A stretch of 64,000 nt of DNA from Bothriochloa decipiens. Taxonomy: Eukaryota > Streptophyta > Magnoliopsida > Poales > Poaceae. Position numbers and translations under genes: made by a program. The stretch lies in the NCBI GenBank assembly GCA_023333625.1, contig CM041636.1, forward strand, positions 44,094,412 through 44,158,411, read 5' to 3'. Positions 1 to 11,116 of the stretch are shown here, piece after piece. The number at the start of each line of letters is the position of its first letter. The stretch's first letter is position 1. The notes below the pieces were generated by a model. That model saw only the letters and a program-made list of their open reading frames with translations, was not told the origin of the DNA and made no database searches.

Positions 1-1482
1 AGCAAGCACCTAAGTACAGAAGACTATGCAAATATGGTGACAAGATCAAAAGAGTGTCTTCCATATCTTTGAATGGCTGTCATGATAGGTTTGGAGAATG
101 CAGTACTGCTAATAAGGATAGGACAACCCAAATGAAACATGGTATTGGTGAGCTCGTTCTTGCAACCCTTATAGTCGATGTTCCATGCTGTTAAAATATT
201 TTTTTCAAGTTTTTTTTTTTTTTGTGTGTGTGTTTGTTGGAACATATCTTATCCTGATGGATGTTTTGAACCTCGTATTCTAGGGGCGAAAAGGAAAACC
301 AAGAGGCGTCTAGATTCCTATATTGACGAGGAAGTCGAGTAAGATTGCTGTCACCTTTGAAATGGAAACTATATATCAGCAAGCAAAGTTTTGCTTTTTT
401 TTTTTTTGGCTATTGGCAAGCTTACCTATGCGTCATGTTATTATCTCACCAACTTTACTCTTGCATTGTTGCATTAGGGTGTCTGAAGATGCAGATGTTT
501 CAGAGGATGAGGATGATAATCAGAGTGAAGATAAATACGAAGATAGCTTCATTGATGATCAGGCAACTCCAACTGAATTTACACAAACTGAACAAGGTGG
601 TCGACACAGTGGTGACATGATGGGTTTCTACAGGTATTATCATATCATTAGGCAATTCATTTTCAGCGCAGTTTTAGAATGATATGTCCAGTCTACCCCT
701 ACTTGCTTGGGAAAAAAAGGCTATGTTGTTGTTGTTGTTTGGAATGATATGTCCATCTAAATTGTATGTTTCTGGTTATTGTGTTCCTGCCATTCAATAT
801 GGCATCAACAGGCTCAAGTACTAAAGTTTTAAAATCGGTAGTTACAATTCAAAATTAGCATGTTGTTTTACAACTGAAAACAAATGGACTAGCACGGTTT
901 GATTATTGTGCTTAAGATAGATTGTAACACATAGTTTGACATTGTTTGAATGAGTTTAGTTCATATGTTATCTATTTCCTAAAGCTAATTTATGTTTGAT
1001 GTTTGTGCAGGCAATCATTGCTTACTCAGACCCCCGTAGTTCTACCCTCAAGATACCTTGATATTTCTGACAATTCTGCTTCTCAGACCGGAAATGGAAG
1101 CTGTTCTTCAGAGGCCAGGCATAATTCTACTGAGGCTCCAAAAGAGATCCAAACGCATCATACCATAAATCCAAGCCCATCGTACAGTTTTGTACAGGAT
1201 CAATGTGAAACAATGATCGCCAATTGTGAATCATCGACTAAACTGGATTGCAGAAAGAGAAGGCTTAGCTTCCAGCAACCTCCAGCGATCCCTGTTATAA
1301 ACCTTGAACCGGAACCAGCACCAGAACCATCTTCACACGTTGGCACCAGAGTCGCTGATCACCTATATTTTGATGATGATGATTTCTTTGAGAACCTTGA
1401 TCTTGATGCAATTGAAGCTCAAGCAATGGCACAGTTGAGACAGAAGACATACACAGCCGACACAGAAACCAGTGGAAATTAA
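1..1482 (+). CDS. FANCM: FANCM-type DNA helicase, C-terminal part (partial, four exons)
   Basis: Exons can be read at <3-141, 284-338, 478-633 and 1011-1482, each intron being GT...AG. They join in one frame to 273 residues plus stop (TAA 1480-1482). The joined protein has a basic stretch (KRKTKRRLDSYIDEE), an acidic serine-rich stretch (SEDADVSEDEDDNQSEDKYE), then SFIDDQATPTEFTQ and DMMGFYRQSLLTQTP, and ends in an acidic LYFDDDDFFENLDLDAIEAQ segment. From family knowledge, the FIDD...DMMxxYRxSLLxQxP block is typical of the C-terminal region of plant FANCM, the junction-remodelling helicase that limits meiotic crossovers and acts in replication-fork repair. The DEAD/helicase core lies upstream of the window, so catalytic motifs cannot be checked. 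The first exon is cut by the window edge. No break is seen in this part. Confidence 0.85.
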
Positions 1483-3285
1483 GAAAGCATCAGACGAGTT
1501 TTGCACCTCCATCATTCGATCTAGATCTAGGTTTCTGATACCATGGGTAAATTAGCATCCATTCATGATATCATCTAGCTGCAGTACTTGGCCATGTTAG
1601 AGCACACAGAGAACTGCGCAAGCAATGAGATTTTCTGCAAAAGTTTTGAACCTGCAGTACATGACAATGCGGCGGGATCTGCCATATCGCTTCCGTGCAC
1701 TGGAGCTGGAAGAGCAGCTGGAGGCAGATTTTGTATGTACATATTGGTGTAACTGTATTTATCGCCGTCTATACTGTTTGATGTATAAAGGTCTGCTTGT
1801 ACATAATCTCTGGCCTGTAAATACTGTTCGATGTACAAAGGTCTGTTTTGTATACAAACATATCAAAGCTTTGATGTGTTATAAACCCAGTGGCAAAGAT
1901 GACGTCAGTGTCACTTTGTTATGCAGGATTAGCCTCGCTATCGGTGCTGAACGGACTGGTTTTGCATGGACGGGTCATTGGTGCAGGCAGCATGATGGCA
2001 ACGTGGAGTTCGGTTGAGGACGAGTGGTTGCTACATGGTGCCCGGTTGCTTTCTGAAAACAGGCAATGTTTCGTACAGTCTTATCAATTTCTGTCCATCT
2101 CAATTGACGTCCGTGTTGTCGTACTCTGGTGCGATAATGTGTACACAGAGATTCTGACGACAATGCATTAAATTTAAGCGCGTTTTAGTGGCGTATTATC
2201 GGGAAAAAGCTCGCCATCCATGTGCTCGTCAAGAGATGGAGAGATAGATACAGTCGGGCAAATTTCTCCGTGGTCTTTTATTCCAGCTTTGGCATTGCTT
2301 ATCTTTTCACGCGGTTTTATGTTATCAGCTACATATAAGCATGGTTTGGTATGCAGGTTTTATCAGTTCCATAAATGATCATCACCATTTGTCCGTTTTC
2401 TGCAGCTTCGTTGAGGGCCTTCATGGTTTAAACAAATAAAATTTCTTCCAGTGGATAATTAGACGATGTACAATGCTTGATGTTCTAAGATTTGACGTGA
2501 AATGCAACAGAGATAATCCATATAGGATGTTAAGGTTTTGGTGGTAGTATTTCAGTCGTTCAGCATGTGTGAAGTGTGAACAGAGAGATCCCGCGAGCAA
2601 GATGATAAAACTAGTACAAATGGAATGAACGTATATCTTTTTTATATATAGCGTGTCTTGAGGAAATAAAGTCCTTTTCAGCCTACACCAAGAACACGTA
2701 AAGCATTGCGAGTTGCGATGGCTGCAAGGAACAGACACTGCCGGCCTCATTTTTAGTCCGGTTTGGCTTTTCTCGTTGAACGGATCAATGTGCATGTGCA
2801 TCGTGTGATATGTGCTCCGTGTCAGCAAGAAAACTTTTACCCACTCTTTAATTTATTTCCAGCTCGAGAGATCTACTGTTTGGGTTTATTTGCCTCAAGC
2901 CTTACCCCTTAAGGAACTCTCTCTCTAGCTTTCATCTTTGGTGCATTGTTTTTTTTTTCATTCTTCTCAAACCTTAGTACGTAAAGATATTATTGCATCT
3001 GCAAATTGAGCGTTGATCTTGATCAGCTTGTCAGATTACTTGTGGTGTAATTTATTCACATGGATTTAAGTCACCGACTTGACATGACCACGTGGGCGCT
3101 AAAATAAGAACAAAGCACTAACTCGATCAAGGAATGCATGCTATCTATCAAACTAATATTGCAACTAAACGCGTGGCAAACAAGCATGGAGATGCATGTA
3201 CGTGACAAAGAGAGAGAGAAAAAAAGTAACAAAGGTAAGACGACCTTGCTTAGCAGAGAGCTATATTCATTGATTGTACAAGTAA
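1483..3285. other. FANCM 3' UTR and intergenic DNA
   Basis: The first several hundred bases after the FANCM stop are presumably its 3' UTR, with short open frames that resemble no protein. The rest is moderately AT-rich intergenic DNA up to the Helitron start. I see no convincing gene. Confidence 0.5.
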
Positions 3286-4122
3286 TCTTACTGTTATTAA
3301 TTGGAGGCCTCAACGGAGGCTTCACATTAACTTTCACCAGACGTGTTAGAAAAAAAGATAAATCATAGAAATTCTCACAATAATTAGAAACATCTAGCCA
3401 TCTATTTGATAGTCTATAACAATGATAGCCATTGGATCTATTTTTCTTCTAAATAATTACCCACCATTGCCATTATAAATAAAAATATAAAATAATCCCC
3501 TAAATCTATATATAAATTACCCACAATTGTCATCATGAAAAAATAGTCACCTAAATTTTGCATAAAACATATCCCATCCTAACGTAGAATATCTTAAACG
3601 ATATGTCCCCACTCCCCATCATGTTGCGGTCGGTTATATAAAAATCAAAAAGCAACTTTAGAGATTAAATATAGCCACATTCAAGATACGTCAAAAAAAC
3701 CCATATCACATTATCCACCAAATATGCTCGGTTAATTATTTTTTTTTGCAAAAGGCAATATATTAGTTAACTAACGGTGATACCCATCAGCCATCACGTT
3801 CATTAATCTATTATTATAACCCAAAAATTAGTTGAAACATTAATCTATTAACAAATTGTATTGTTATTATCTCATCTTATCTCACGTGGGGTTTAGCCAA
3901 GCCCTACCATCATAGCCGCCGGCCAAGCACACAGCTTCAATCAATCGGGGATCGATCTTTCAATCCTGCTACATCAGGCTTCCCCACCCGGTCACATCGA
4001 TCTTGCCTTGGACTTCCCTTTCCCTCCGAGTCATGCGTCGTTGCTGTTTCTTCGTATGGAGTAGTCCCTATAACCCATAGCCTAGGTGAGCTTATTTGTT
4101 GTCATTCTTTAGAGCAGTAGTA

Positions 4123-4472
4123 AAAAAACTCGACCCACGGGGGGTAAGACAGCCCCCTGGCATTGTGCTTAAGAAGAAGACCTTCTGATGCAGGTCGAGA
4201 AAATCCCTGAACCTCTATCCCATCCATACATAGCGGCACCGCAGCTCACATAAGACTGGGCTAGCCACAGACCTGTGCTTTGGCATGGCACGGACGAGGG
4301 GATTTTTTCACCTCCCGTAGGGTGGGAAAACGCACCCGCAAGCGCTCGAGAATAAATATATAAATTTCCCGCAGGGAGCGCTCCAGCGGGGGTTCAAACC
4401 TAGCACCTCCACCACCAGGAGGTTGCCAACCAAATGCCCTGACCATCTGGTCCGTGGACGTGGTGGCCTTTG
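4123..4472 (-). mobile_element. T-tailed SINE with 11-bp target duplication
   Basis: GAGCAGTAGTA occurs at 4112-4122 and again at 4473-4483, flanking this segment exactly. Read on the minus strand, the head contains an A-box-like TGGTCAGGGCATTTGG and a B-box-like GGTTTGAACCC, as in a tRNA-derived Pol III promoter. The element ends on that strand in GGGTCGAGTTTTTT, and short T tails are known in grass SINEs such as p-SINE1. It is about 350 bp and lies inside the Helitron, so it either jumped into it or was carried with it. The exact family name is not known to me. Confidence 0.75.
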
Positions 4473-6784
4473 GAGCAGTAGTAGTTCTTTGGATTGCCTA
4501 ATTAATCTCCTATTTGAGCTTGGACATACAGGTTATTAATATAAATAAGTAACCAAGATAGAAGACATACGGCTAGCTAGATTATTATGGTCTGCATAGA
4601 CAAGCTGGCACAGGATGTATACTGGACATCTGCATTCCTTCACTAATGCATGCGTGGAGCGATAGGCATGCTACTCTTCATGCACCCATAAGCTTTGGCT
4701 AATAGTGAGATTTCTGTCACTACTGAGCAGCAGGTATGTCACCTTGCATCCATGCCAATCTCTGCTCTGCGGTTTTGGTCATACACATATGCAAATTAAA
4801 GTGAAGAACAAATACGTCCCATGTTTATATAAATCACCCCATATTTATTATTAATATAATAAGATTAAAGGAGAGAAATAAATGATAACATGGGATGACC
4901 TATCTAAAGGTGCTTTAAAAGGAAGAACATATAAGGCCAATCAATCAATCAATCATATCCTAATATTTCTATATTTGTTAGCAGTTTATTTATTACTTTA
5001 AAAACAGATTCTATATACTTTCTAACCGATTAGGAAATCATATTTAAACTGCACTGTAAATATATTATTTAATAATATCCATGTACAATTCATAAAACAT
5101 ACTTTAAAAACATATTCTATGTACTTTTCATCCGATGTGAAAATCATATTTAAATTGCATCACAAATATTTATTTAATGATCTCCATGTACAATTCATAA
5201 AACATGTTATTACTGTATCTATCTTCTTATTAGTATAGGAATATAAGTAAAATTTATAAAAAATTGTATTATAACATATAAAATATTATTTTGTATTGAC
5301 CCAAGCTAACAACACCTTCACATTAATTCTCACCATATGCATTAGAAAACTATAATTTTTAAAAAATCCAATAATAATCATAAATATTTGGCCTATCATT
5401 TGATAAACTCCATCATCATCGTTACTAATATTGGATCTATTTGCTTTATAAACAATATCCACACCAAACAGTATGAAGAATGCATAAACTCTATAACTCT
5501 GTTCCTAACATTACAAAAATATAGTAAACTCAATTTGTAACTAATTACCCACTTTCTCCATTATCAAAGATAATTTGAAATAGCACACTAATTTTGCATC
5601 TCAGCTATGCAAATCTATCATTATAAAATATAATTGAAAATAATAATTTTCTAATATTATTTTATAATTATGCACATGTGGCATAAAGAAAGATAATGCA
5701 AAATATATGTTTGCATTCTAACGATATATGCATAATACATAAAGATACAAAAATTTGTCTCAAATCTGTATATACATAATGCATAATAAAAAATTTTAAA
5801 AAATATTTAATATTCATAAAGTATGTGATATATATTCTAAATTACACCATTCGATAATTGTTAAACTAAAAGTACACATAATTATATGTTACACCATGTC
5901 GAACACATAAACATATAAATAATAGGATACATATTGATTATAGTTTATCAAATGTGTAAATGTGTTTATAAGAAAGCTATCTAGAAATGTTCCATTATGC
6001 AATCAACTTTAAGTTATTCCAAATAGCTTTATAAGTTTATATAAAATATAATATCTTATGAGTAATGGTAATTTAGTTTTAAGCACTCTATATTTTATAA
6101 AACAATGCTACTACAAATAAATTATGTGAAAGTTTCACTGATGCAAGGTAAACGACTATTCATACAATAAGAATCGAGAGAATAACCTAGGACCATAATA
6201 TTTTTCAAAAGAATAAATGATGAATATCATAAATAAAGTATTAAATAAGTACTAGAAATTCAACTAAACATGTGGTAAAAAAATTGCAATATATGCACTA
6301 AATGTTAAATTTATTAATAGTGTAACCATTGCTACATAAGTAACATCTTCGCAACTAGGGTAGATAGTGGGGTAGATAATGCACACTACAAGTGACTATA
6401 TATCTTCCTGTTTTTTTGAAATTTCTTAGGTACGCACGTTATAAGGCTTAAAATCCTAGGTCATCCATCAAGCTCTAAACTGATCTTAAGCAATATGGTG
6501 TAGGTTTAAATGACTATTTAGGCCATCATTGTATTAAACGGTATAGTCTACACCTAAAGTCCTTATGTAATAATCAATAAGGCTAATAATTGATAATCAA
6601 ACTTATTAGATTCATATATCGTAAGTTAATGATGGAAAACATATATATTAGTAATTGATAAGTATTTGGTGTGCCTATTATGTTAGAAAATGAAAGAAGA
6701 GAATAAAAATAATTTAATGCAAGTACCTTTTATCATTTAGAGACATTAAACAATAACTTTTGTATATTTCTTATAAGATTTTAG

Positions 6785-6802
6785 CCCGTGCGAGAGCACG
6801 GG
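6785..6802 (+). repeat. Helitron 3' terminal hairpin
   Basis: This is a perfect inverted repeat with 7-bp arms and a GAGA loop, 8 bases before the CTAG terminus. It is the expected termination signal for rolling-circle transposition. Confidence 0.85.
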
Positions 6803-6814
6803 TTGATAGACTAG

Positions 6815-8362
6815 TATATTCTAACTATATTTACATCCTTATATATGTTGTTAAGGAAACAATCATGGAAAACCCAAATTAGATGACGACAGTTTCTAGT
6901 AAATCAACATTTCATAGCTTATACTAGGCCTAGCACCATGCATATAGGTTGCCAAATGTGAGGACCACACAGCCTAATGGCTTATCTGCTCTCCAACCTT
7001 TACAGTGGTCAGTACACTAATAGGGCTAGTACTAGTATGCTAACCAACAATAGCAAGTCAGTTGGTCTAGTATGTGCCAAACAAGTTGAGGTAGGTTTGA
7101 TAGGTAGTGGCTAGGTAGAAAGGCCTTCTAGAATCCAACAACAAACAAAAGGACTGCCCTAGGCCTTGGGTTGGAGTAGTGCTCCAAAGAGGACAAAACA
7201 AAATGCAGAAAGCATCGAACAGCATCTCAAACGTCCAATTTGGTAGATTATTTGTGTTATACGTACTGTTAGGTGACCCATCAATTTTAGCCTGGAATCC
7301 GGGCCATTTGTAATCCAGGCATATGAAAGGTACTCCTGAGTTGTTGTGCATCTCAGCTGGGACTGCTATCACGTAGTATATATATGCATGTATCTAGCAA
7401 CTTTTGTACTTTACACTGCTGTCCTGTGTATGGATGATATGAAAATTGCTATCACGTAGTGCATATGTGTATATGCACGTGGAACTTGGTTCCCTTATCT
7501 AAAAAAATGTATATATACATATGTATCTGGTAACTTGTAATTTACACTGCTGTCCTGTGTGTATGGATGAAACGGTCATTGCAGTGTTGAAAGGATACTT
7601 TTTTTTTTGAGTAATGTTGAAAGGATACTTGTGGTGTGAGTTCACGCTGTTGGACTAGATTATTCAGACACTTGACATACTTCTTCCTTGTCTATATGCA
7701 TGCGTAGAATTTATAGCAAATTCTTAGAGTTGATTTAAGTCAAAATTTCTAAGTTTGAGCGAATTTACAAAAAAACATCAAAATTCATAATACTGAATTT
7801 ATATCATCAGATACACCATAATATATACTCGTTTGCTGTCATAAGCATGTATACCCTTTTTAACTATAAATTTGATCAAACATAAAAAACATTAAGACAA
7901 CTATAGAAAATGATTTATCCAGAGATGAAGAGTAAATATATATAGTAGTTTTTTCTAGCATTGGTGGGTTGAATCTATATACAAGCATGGGAAGATGCAT
8001 AGTAAAAACAATATATTTGCTAGAATGGAGGGAGTATTTACTATATGTAGGATTACATGTGTGTCCGGCCATGCATGAGAGATGTTGAAGTTGGTGCGTG
8101 TTTGCTGCGGGGTTGGATCGATCGTACGTTTTCTTTTGGGAGCAAAAACCTAACGCGCTCACGTCAAATACCTTCACTCGTTCCAATAGCAACAGTGCAG
8201 TGGATGCACGAAACCTTAACAAATTGAAATAAAGAAGATAGTATCATCTTTCCACCAACCAAAAATTTGCTTGAAACCAACAATTTCACTTTAAGGATTT
8301 GTTCGCGTGCCAAACTCCCAATAATGCAAGTTGCTTTCTGGAGGAAATCTAGTATATATACC
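6815..8362. other. Intergenic DNA with short duplications
   Basis: I see no supported gene. A segment with ctatcacgtagt...ttacactgctgtcctgtgt...tggatga occurs twice (about 7367-7438 and 7449-7570), and gttgaaaggatactt is repeated at about 7585 and 7616. A minus-strand open frame at 7067-7372 (101 codons) lies in sequence reminiscent of a MITE or gene fragment, and I do not trust it as a gene. GGAGGGAGTA near 8032 looks like a lone Stowaway end. Confidence 0.4.
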
Positions 8363-8622
8363 GGTTGTCTTCGTCCTAAAATAAGTGTAGCTATGGTGAC
8401 CGCGTCAATGAAAATTTTTAAATGAGTAGATTTGTAGAATTGAAAGATTAGCAACATTCTCATATCTCCACATAAATGTTATAAAAATAGATTTAAAGAT
8501 ATAATGATACTATTTATGTTTTATAAATACTAAAGTTTTCTTGTACATATTTAGTCAAAACTAAAAGCGTTTGACTCTTTCAAAAAAAACGAGAACGACA
8601 CTTATCTTTGGGACAAAGTGAG
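8363..8622. mobile_element. Stowaway-type MITE
   Basis: The left end reads tcttcgtcctaaaataagtg. The reverse complement of the right end reads ctttgtcccaaagataagtg. They form an inverted pair close to the Stowaway consensus (CTCCCTCCGTCCCAAAATAAGTG class), enclosing about 260 bp of AT-rich DNA, followed by TA. The left TA duplication is not clean, so the boundaries are approximate. Confidence 0.6.
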
Positions 8623-10319
8623 TATTTGAATAAATCAACTACGAGAATTGTGTTTTAGCACTCAGCTCGTGTGTTCAGATGCTTTCTAAAACACTCGAAT
8701 CCATAGTAGATAGACTACCTCAAAAAGTACAATTACTTGGAACTAAACCAAGAATATCCCTACCAATTACCAACAACTGCCTCTTATAGTCTTACTCCAT
8801 GACAAAAACTAAATTAAGAAGATACTGTACTAGCCACTAAATAAAATCCATGAATAGAATAGTGCTTCTTGCAACATGTCGACGCTTGGAGTATCATCAA
8901 CGTCCATGAAAAGCCAATGACAAAGAGACAAAGAAAAGAACAGTATACAGAGAGTTACTACAGACACTGACAGTGTGATTGATTTATCTAATTAAAAAGC
9001 TAGACGAGCGAGGATAACGAGACTCTACTCTCTCGATCTAGCTAACCAGTCCCTGATTAGAAACAAGGAACCACCGTAGTTAAAACAAGTGACTGACGAG
9101 ACTGATCGACTGACAAGGTCCTCACCAAACACGCAGAGAAAACATGGCCGGCCCGGCCTCTGTCGTTGCTTCCGATCCGGCCGCCGACCCATCGACCGGG
9201 AAAAGGGATTCGATTCCATTTGATCTTCCAGCTAGCGGCTGCCGGCCTGCTCGATCGATCGCGCGGGAAGTTTCAGTGAATAATGCGTGTGCGTCCGTAC
9301 TGCTCTCTTGATCACTGTGTCTGTGTGAGTGTGATGATATGACGACGACGACACGGCCGGCCGTACGGTTCTGTTTTCAGAGCTTCTGTTTGACAAAAGC
9401 GGCCATGGACGGATCGGGTCGGAGTAGTACTACCTGCTAGAAGATGGAGACACGGCGTGCCGTACAGCCTGCTGTACCAATGGGAACGAATGCTTAGCTT
9501 GCATGGTCACCGTATGTAGCCGGCCGGAGAAGGAGCTAGCGAAGGTCGGAGGAGAAGCATCCGCCGTGCACGCGCCGGCGACTATTAATGTCCCCGTCGC
9601 CGTCACATCGGCAGGAACGACAGGATCGGAAACAGGCATATGCATTGTATATGTTCTGTGTGGTAGAGAACCTGGAAGAAGAAAAGATGCATGTATGTAC
9701 CTGCTATCACCATTTGAGCATCGTACGTCTGAAATACTAGTAGATGTTTTTGCACTAGTAGACGTTTTTGCACGGAAGAAGTAAAAAAAGATAGGCCAAT
9801 ACTAGTGTAGTTTCTAATTTTAAGCTTTAGCTAGCTATATATCAATATCAATATCTAAAAAAAGCCAGCTATATCAATATCTAGGTTAATTTTTCACCCA
9901 AGCTAGCTAGCTTGACAAAACAAAGATGGAGCTTACTGGCTAGATCTGTTACGGAAAGTATAATCATGCATGATATACACCCAACACACAGTTACTTTTT
10001 CATTAATTTTGTTTGTCAAAGTTTGAAATCCGAGACAGGCAACCAGGGTGCATTTGTCATCAGAAGAAGATCGAGTACTCCGTATGCAAACTACCTGTGG
10101 ATGTATGCAAACTACAGAGGGTTTGGAGATGGAGGTGCCATGAATCTTAGATGCAAAATCGTTGTTGCATTTGTGATCCATGTGTCGTCGACTAGAGCCA
10201 GCGTTGTTTGGGGTCGTGATGAGTTCTCGAGACTGGCGGTTGCACAATTCCCTAGTATGTAATAAGCCCATGTAGAGTCTCATACCTCCATAGCCTAGGC
10301 TATGGATGGTACCGCCCCT
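8623..10319. other. Intergenic DNA before the CACTA element
   Basis: Open frames of 60-170 codons occur on both strands (for example 9430-9645 minus and 9503-9784 plus), but they overlap each other antisense and show no recognisable domain. I see no supported gene. CCT at 10317-10319 is the left copy of the CACTA target duplication. Confidence 0.4.
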
Positions 10320-10871
10320 CACTACGGGAAACTGATAATTCCCCGTGTGTCTGGGGCACACGGCGAAGGGCAAGAAACACACGGCGAAGTTTTTGCCGTG
10401 GGTGGCCCACGGCAAAGCCGGCACGGTGACCAGCAGCACGGCGAACACGAGTTTGCCGTGTGCCTTTTATCGGGTACACGGCAAAAAATTTTGCCGTGTG
10501 CGACGGTGGGCACACGGCAAAAAAAGCAACAGACGGCGGGAGACGGCGGCGCGATACTTTGCCGTGTGCCTTGGAGGGGGTACACGGCAAACTTTTCCTC
10601 TTTGCCGTGCGCATCTGGAGGAAGCACACGGCGAAGATGAGGAGTTTGTCGTGTGCCGCTGTCCCCAGCACACGGCAAAGTGTGAAGTTTGCCGTGTGCC
10701 CGGTCGCCTGTACACGGCAAAGTGGACAGTTTGCCGTGTGCTCGTGCTCCTGCACACGGCGAACTGTCCGCTTTTTGCCGTGCGCCTTTTTGGGCTCACG
10801 GCAAAGTCCTTCCACCAGTACCAGAAACGGTCACTTTGCCGTGTGCCTTGCTAATTGCACACGGCAAAGTG
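10320..10871. repeat. CACTA terminal and subterminal repeats, gene-3' side
   Basis: After the CACTACGGGAAAC terminus come many copies of TTTGCCGTGTGC in alternating orientation, separated by 10-40 bases. They form head-to-head pairs such as tttgccgtgtgcc...tacacggcaaa. In En/Spm elements such motifs bind the element-encoded TNPA protein; here that is inferred from position and repetition. Open frames across this block are produced by the repeats and are not genes. Confidence 0.9.
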
Positions 10872-11116
10872 ACCACAAAATTCCGGTTTTAACTGTTTTT
10901 CGCGTATAAATTTCTCCAATCAAACAAACATCACAGGCATTATACATATATTACAACCAGCATCACAGGCATTATAAATATGTTAAAACAAGCATCACAG
11001 GCATTATACATAGATAAATCCACAAGTTCGATAATATATGAATCTCAAGTTCACAAATACATATCCACAAGTTCATAAGTACGATAACTTCACAAATGCA
11101 AAGTTAAGGGCACCGT

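Larger units (their letters stand above)
3286..6814 (+). mobile_element. Non-autonomous Helitron, both ends present
   Basis: The 5' end begins TCTTACTGTTATTAATTGGA right after an A (3285). The 3' end has a perfect 7-bp stem hairpin (CCCGTGC-GAGA-GCACGGG, 6785-6802), then TTGATAGA and the terminal CTAG (6811-6814) followed by T. A 5' TC, a 3' hairpin 8 bases before CTRR, and insertion between A and T without target duplication are the defining Helitron features. The 3.5-kb interior is AT-rich and has no Rep/helicase frame, so it is non-autonomous. A segment near 3311-3450 (cttcacattaa...caccag) recurs in diverged form near 5316-5460, so part of the 5' region seems duplicated inside. A SINE sits at 4123-4472. 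Confidence 0.8.

Noticed and set aside
7067..7372. A 101-codon minus-strand frame
   Set aside because: The composition looks like a transposon or gene fragment, with no recognisable domain.
10330..10871. Regularly spaced short palindromic repeats resembling a CRISPR array
   Set aside because: Spacers are irregular, units alternate in orientation, the host is a plant, and the block sits directly behind a CACTA terminus. They are subterminal repeats.
10300..10909. Several overlapping frames of 110-171 codons rich in CRVP, AHGK and TRQ words
   Set aside because: They are translations of the CACTA subterminal repeats in different frames; the same holds for 19070-19717.
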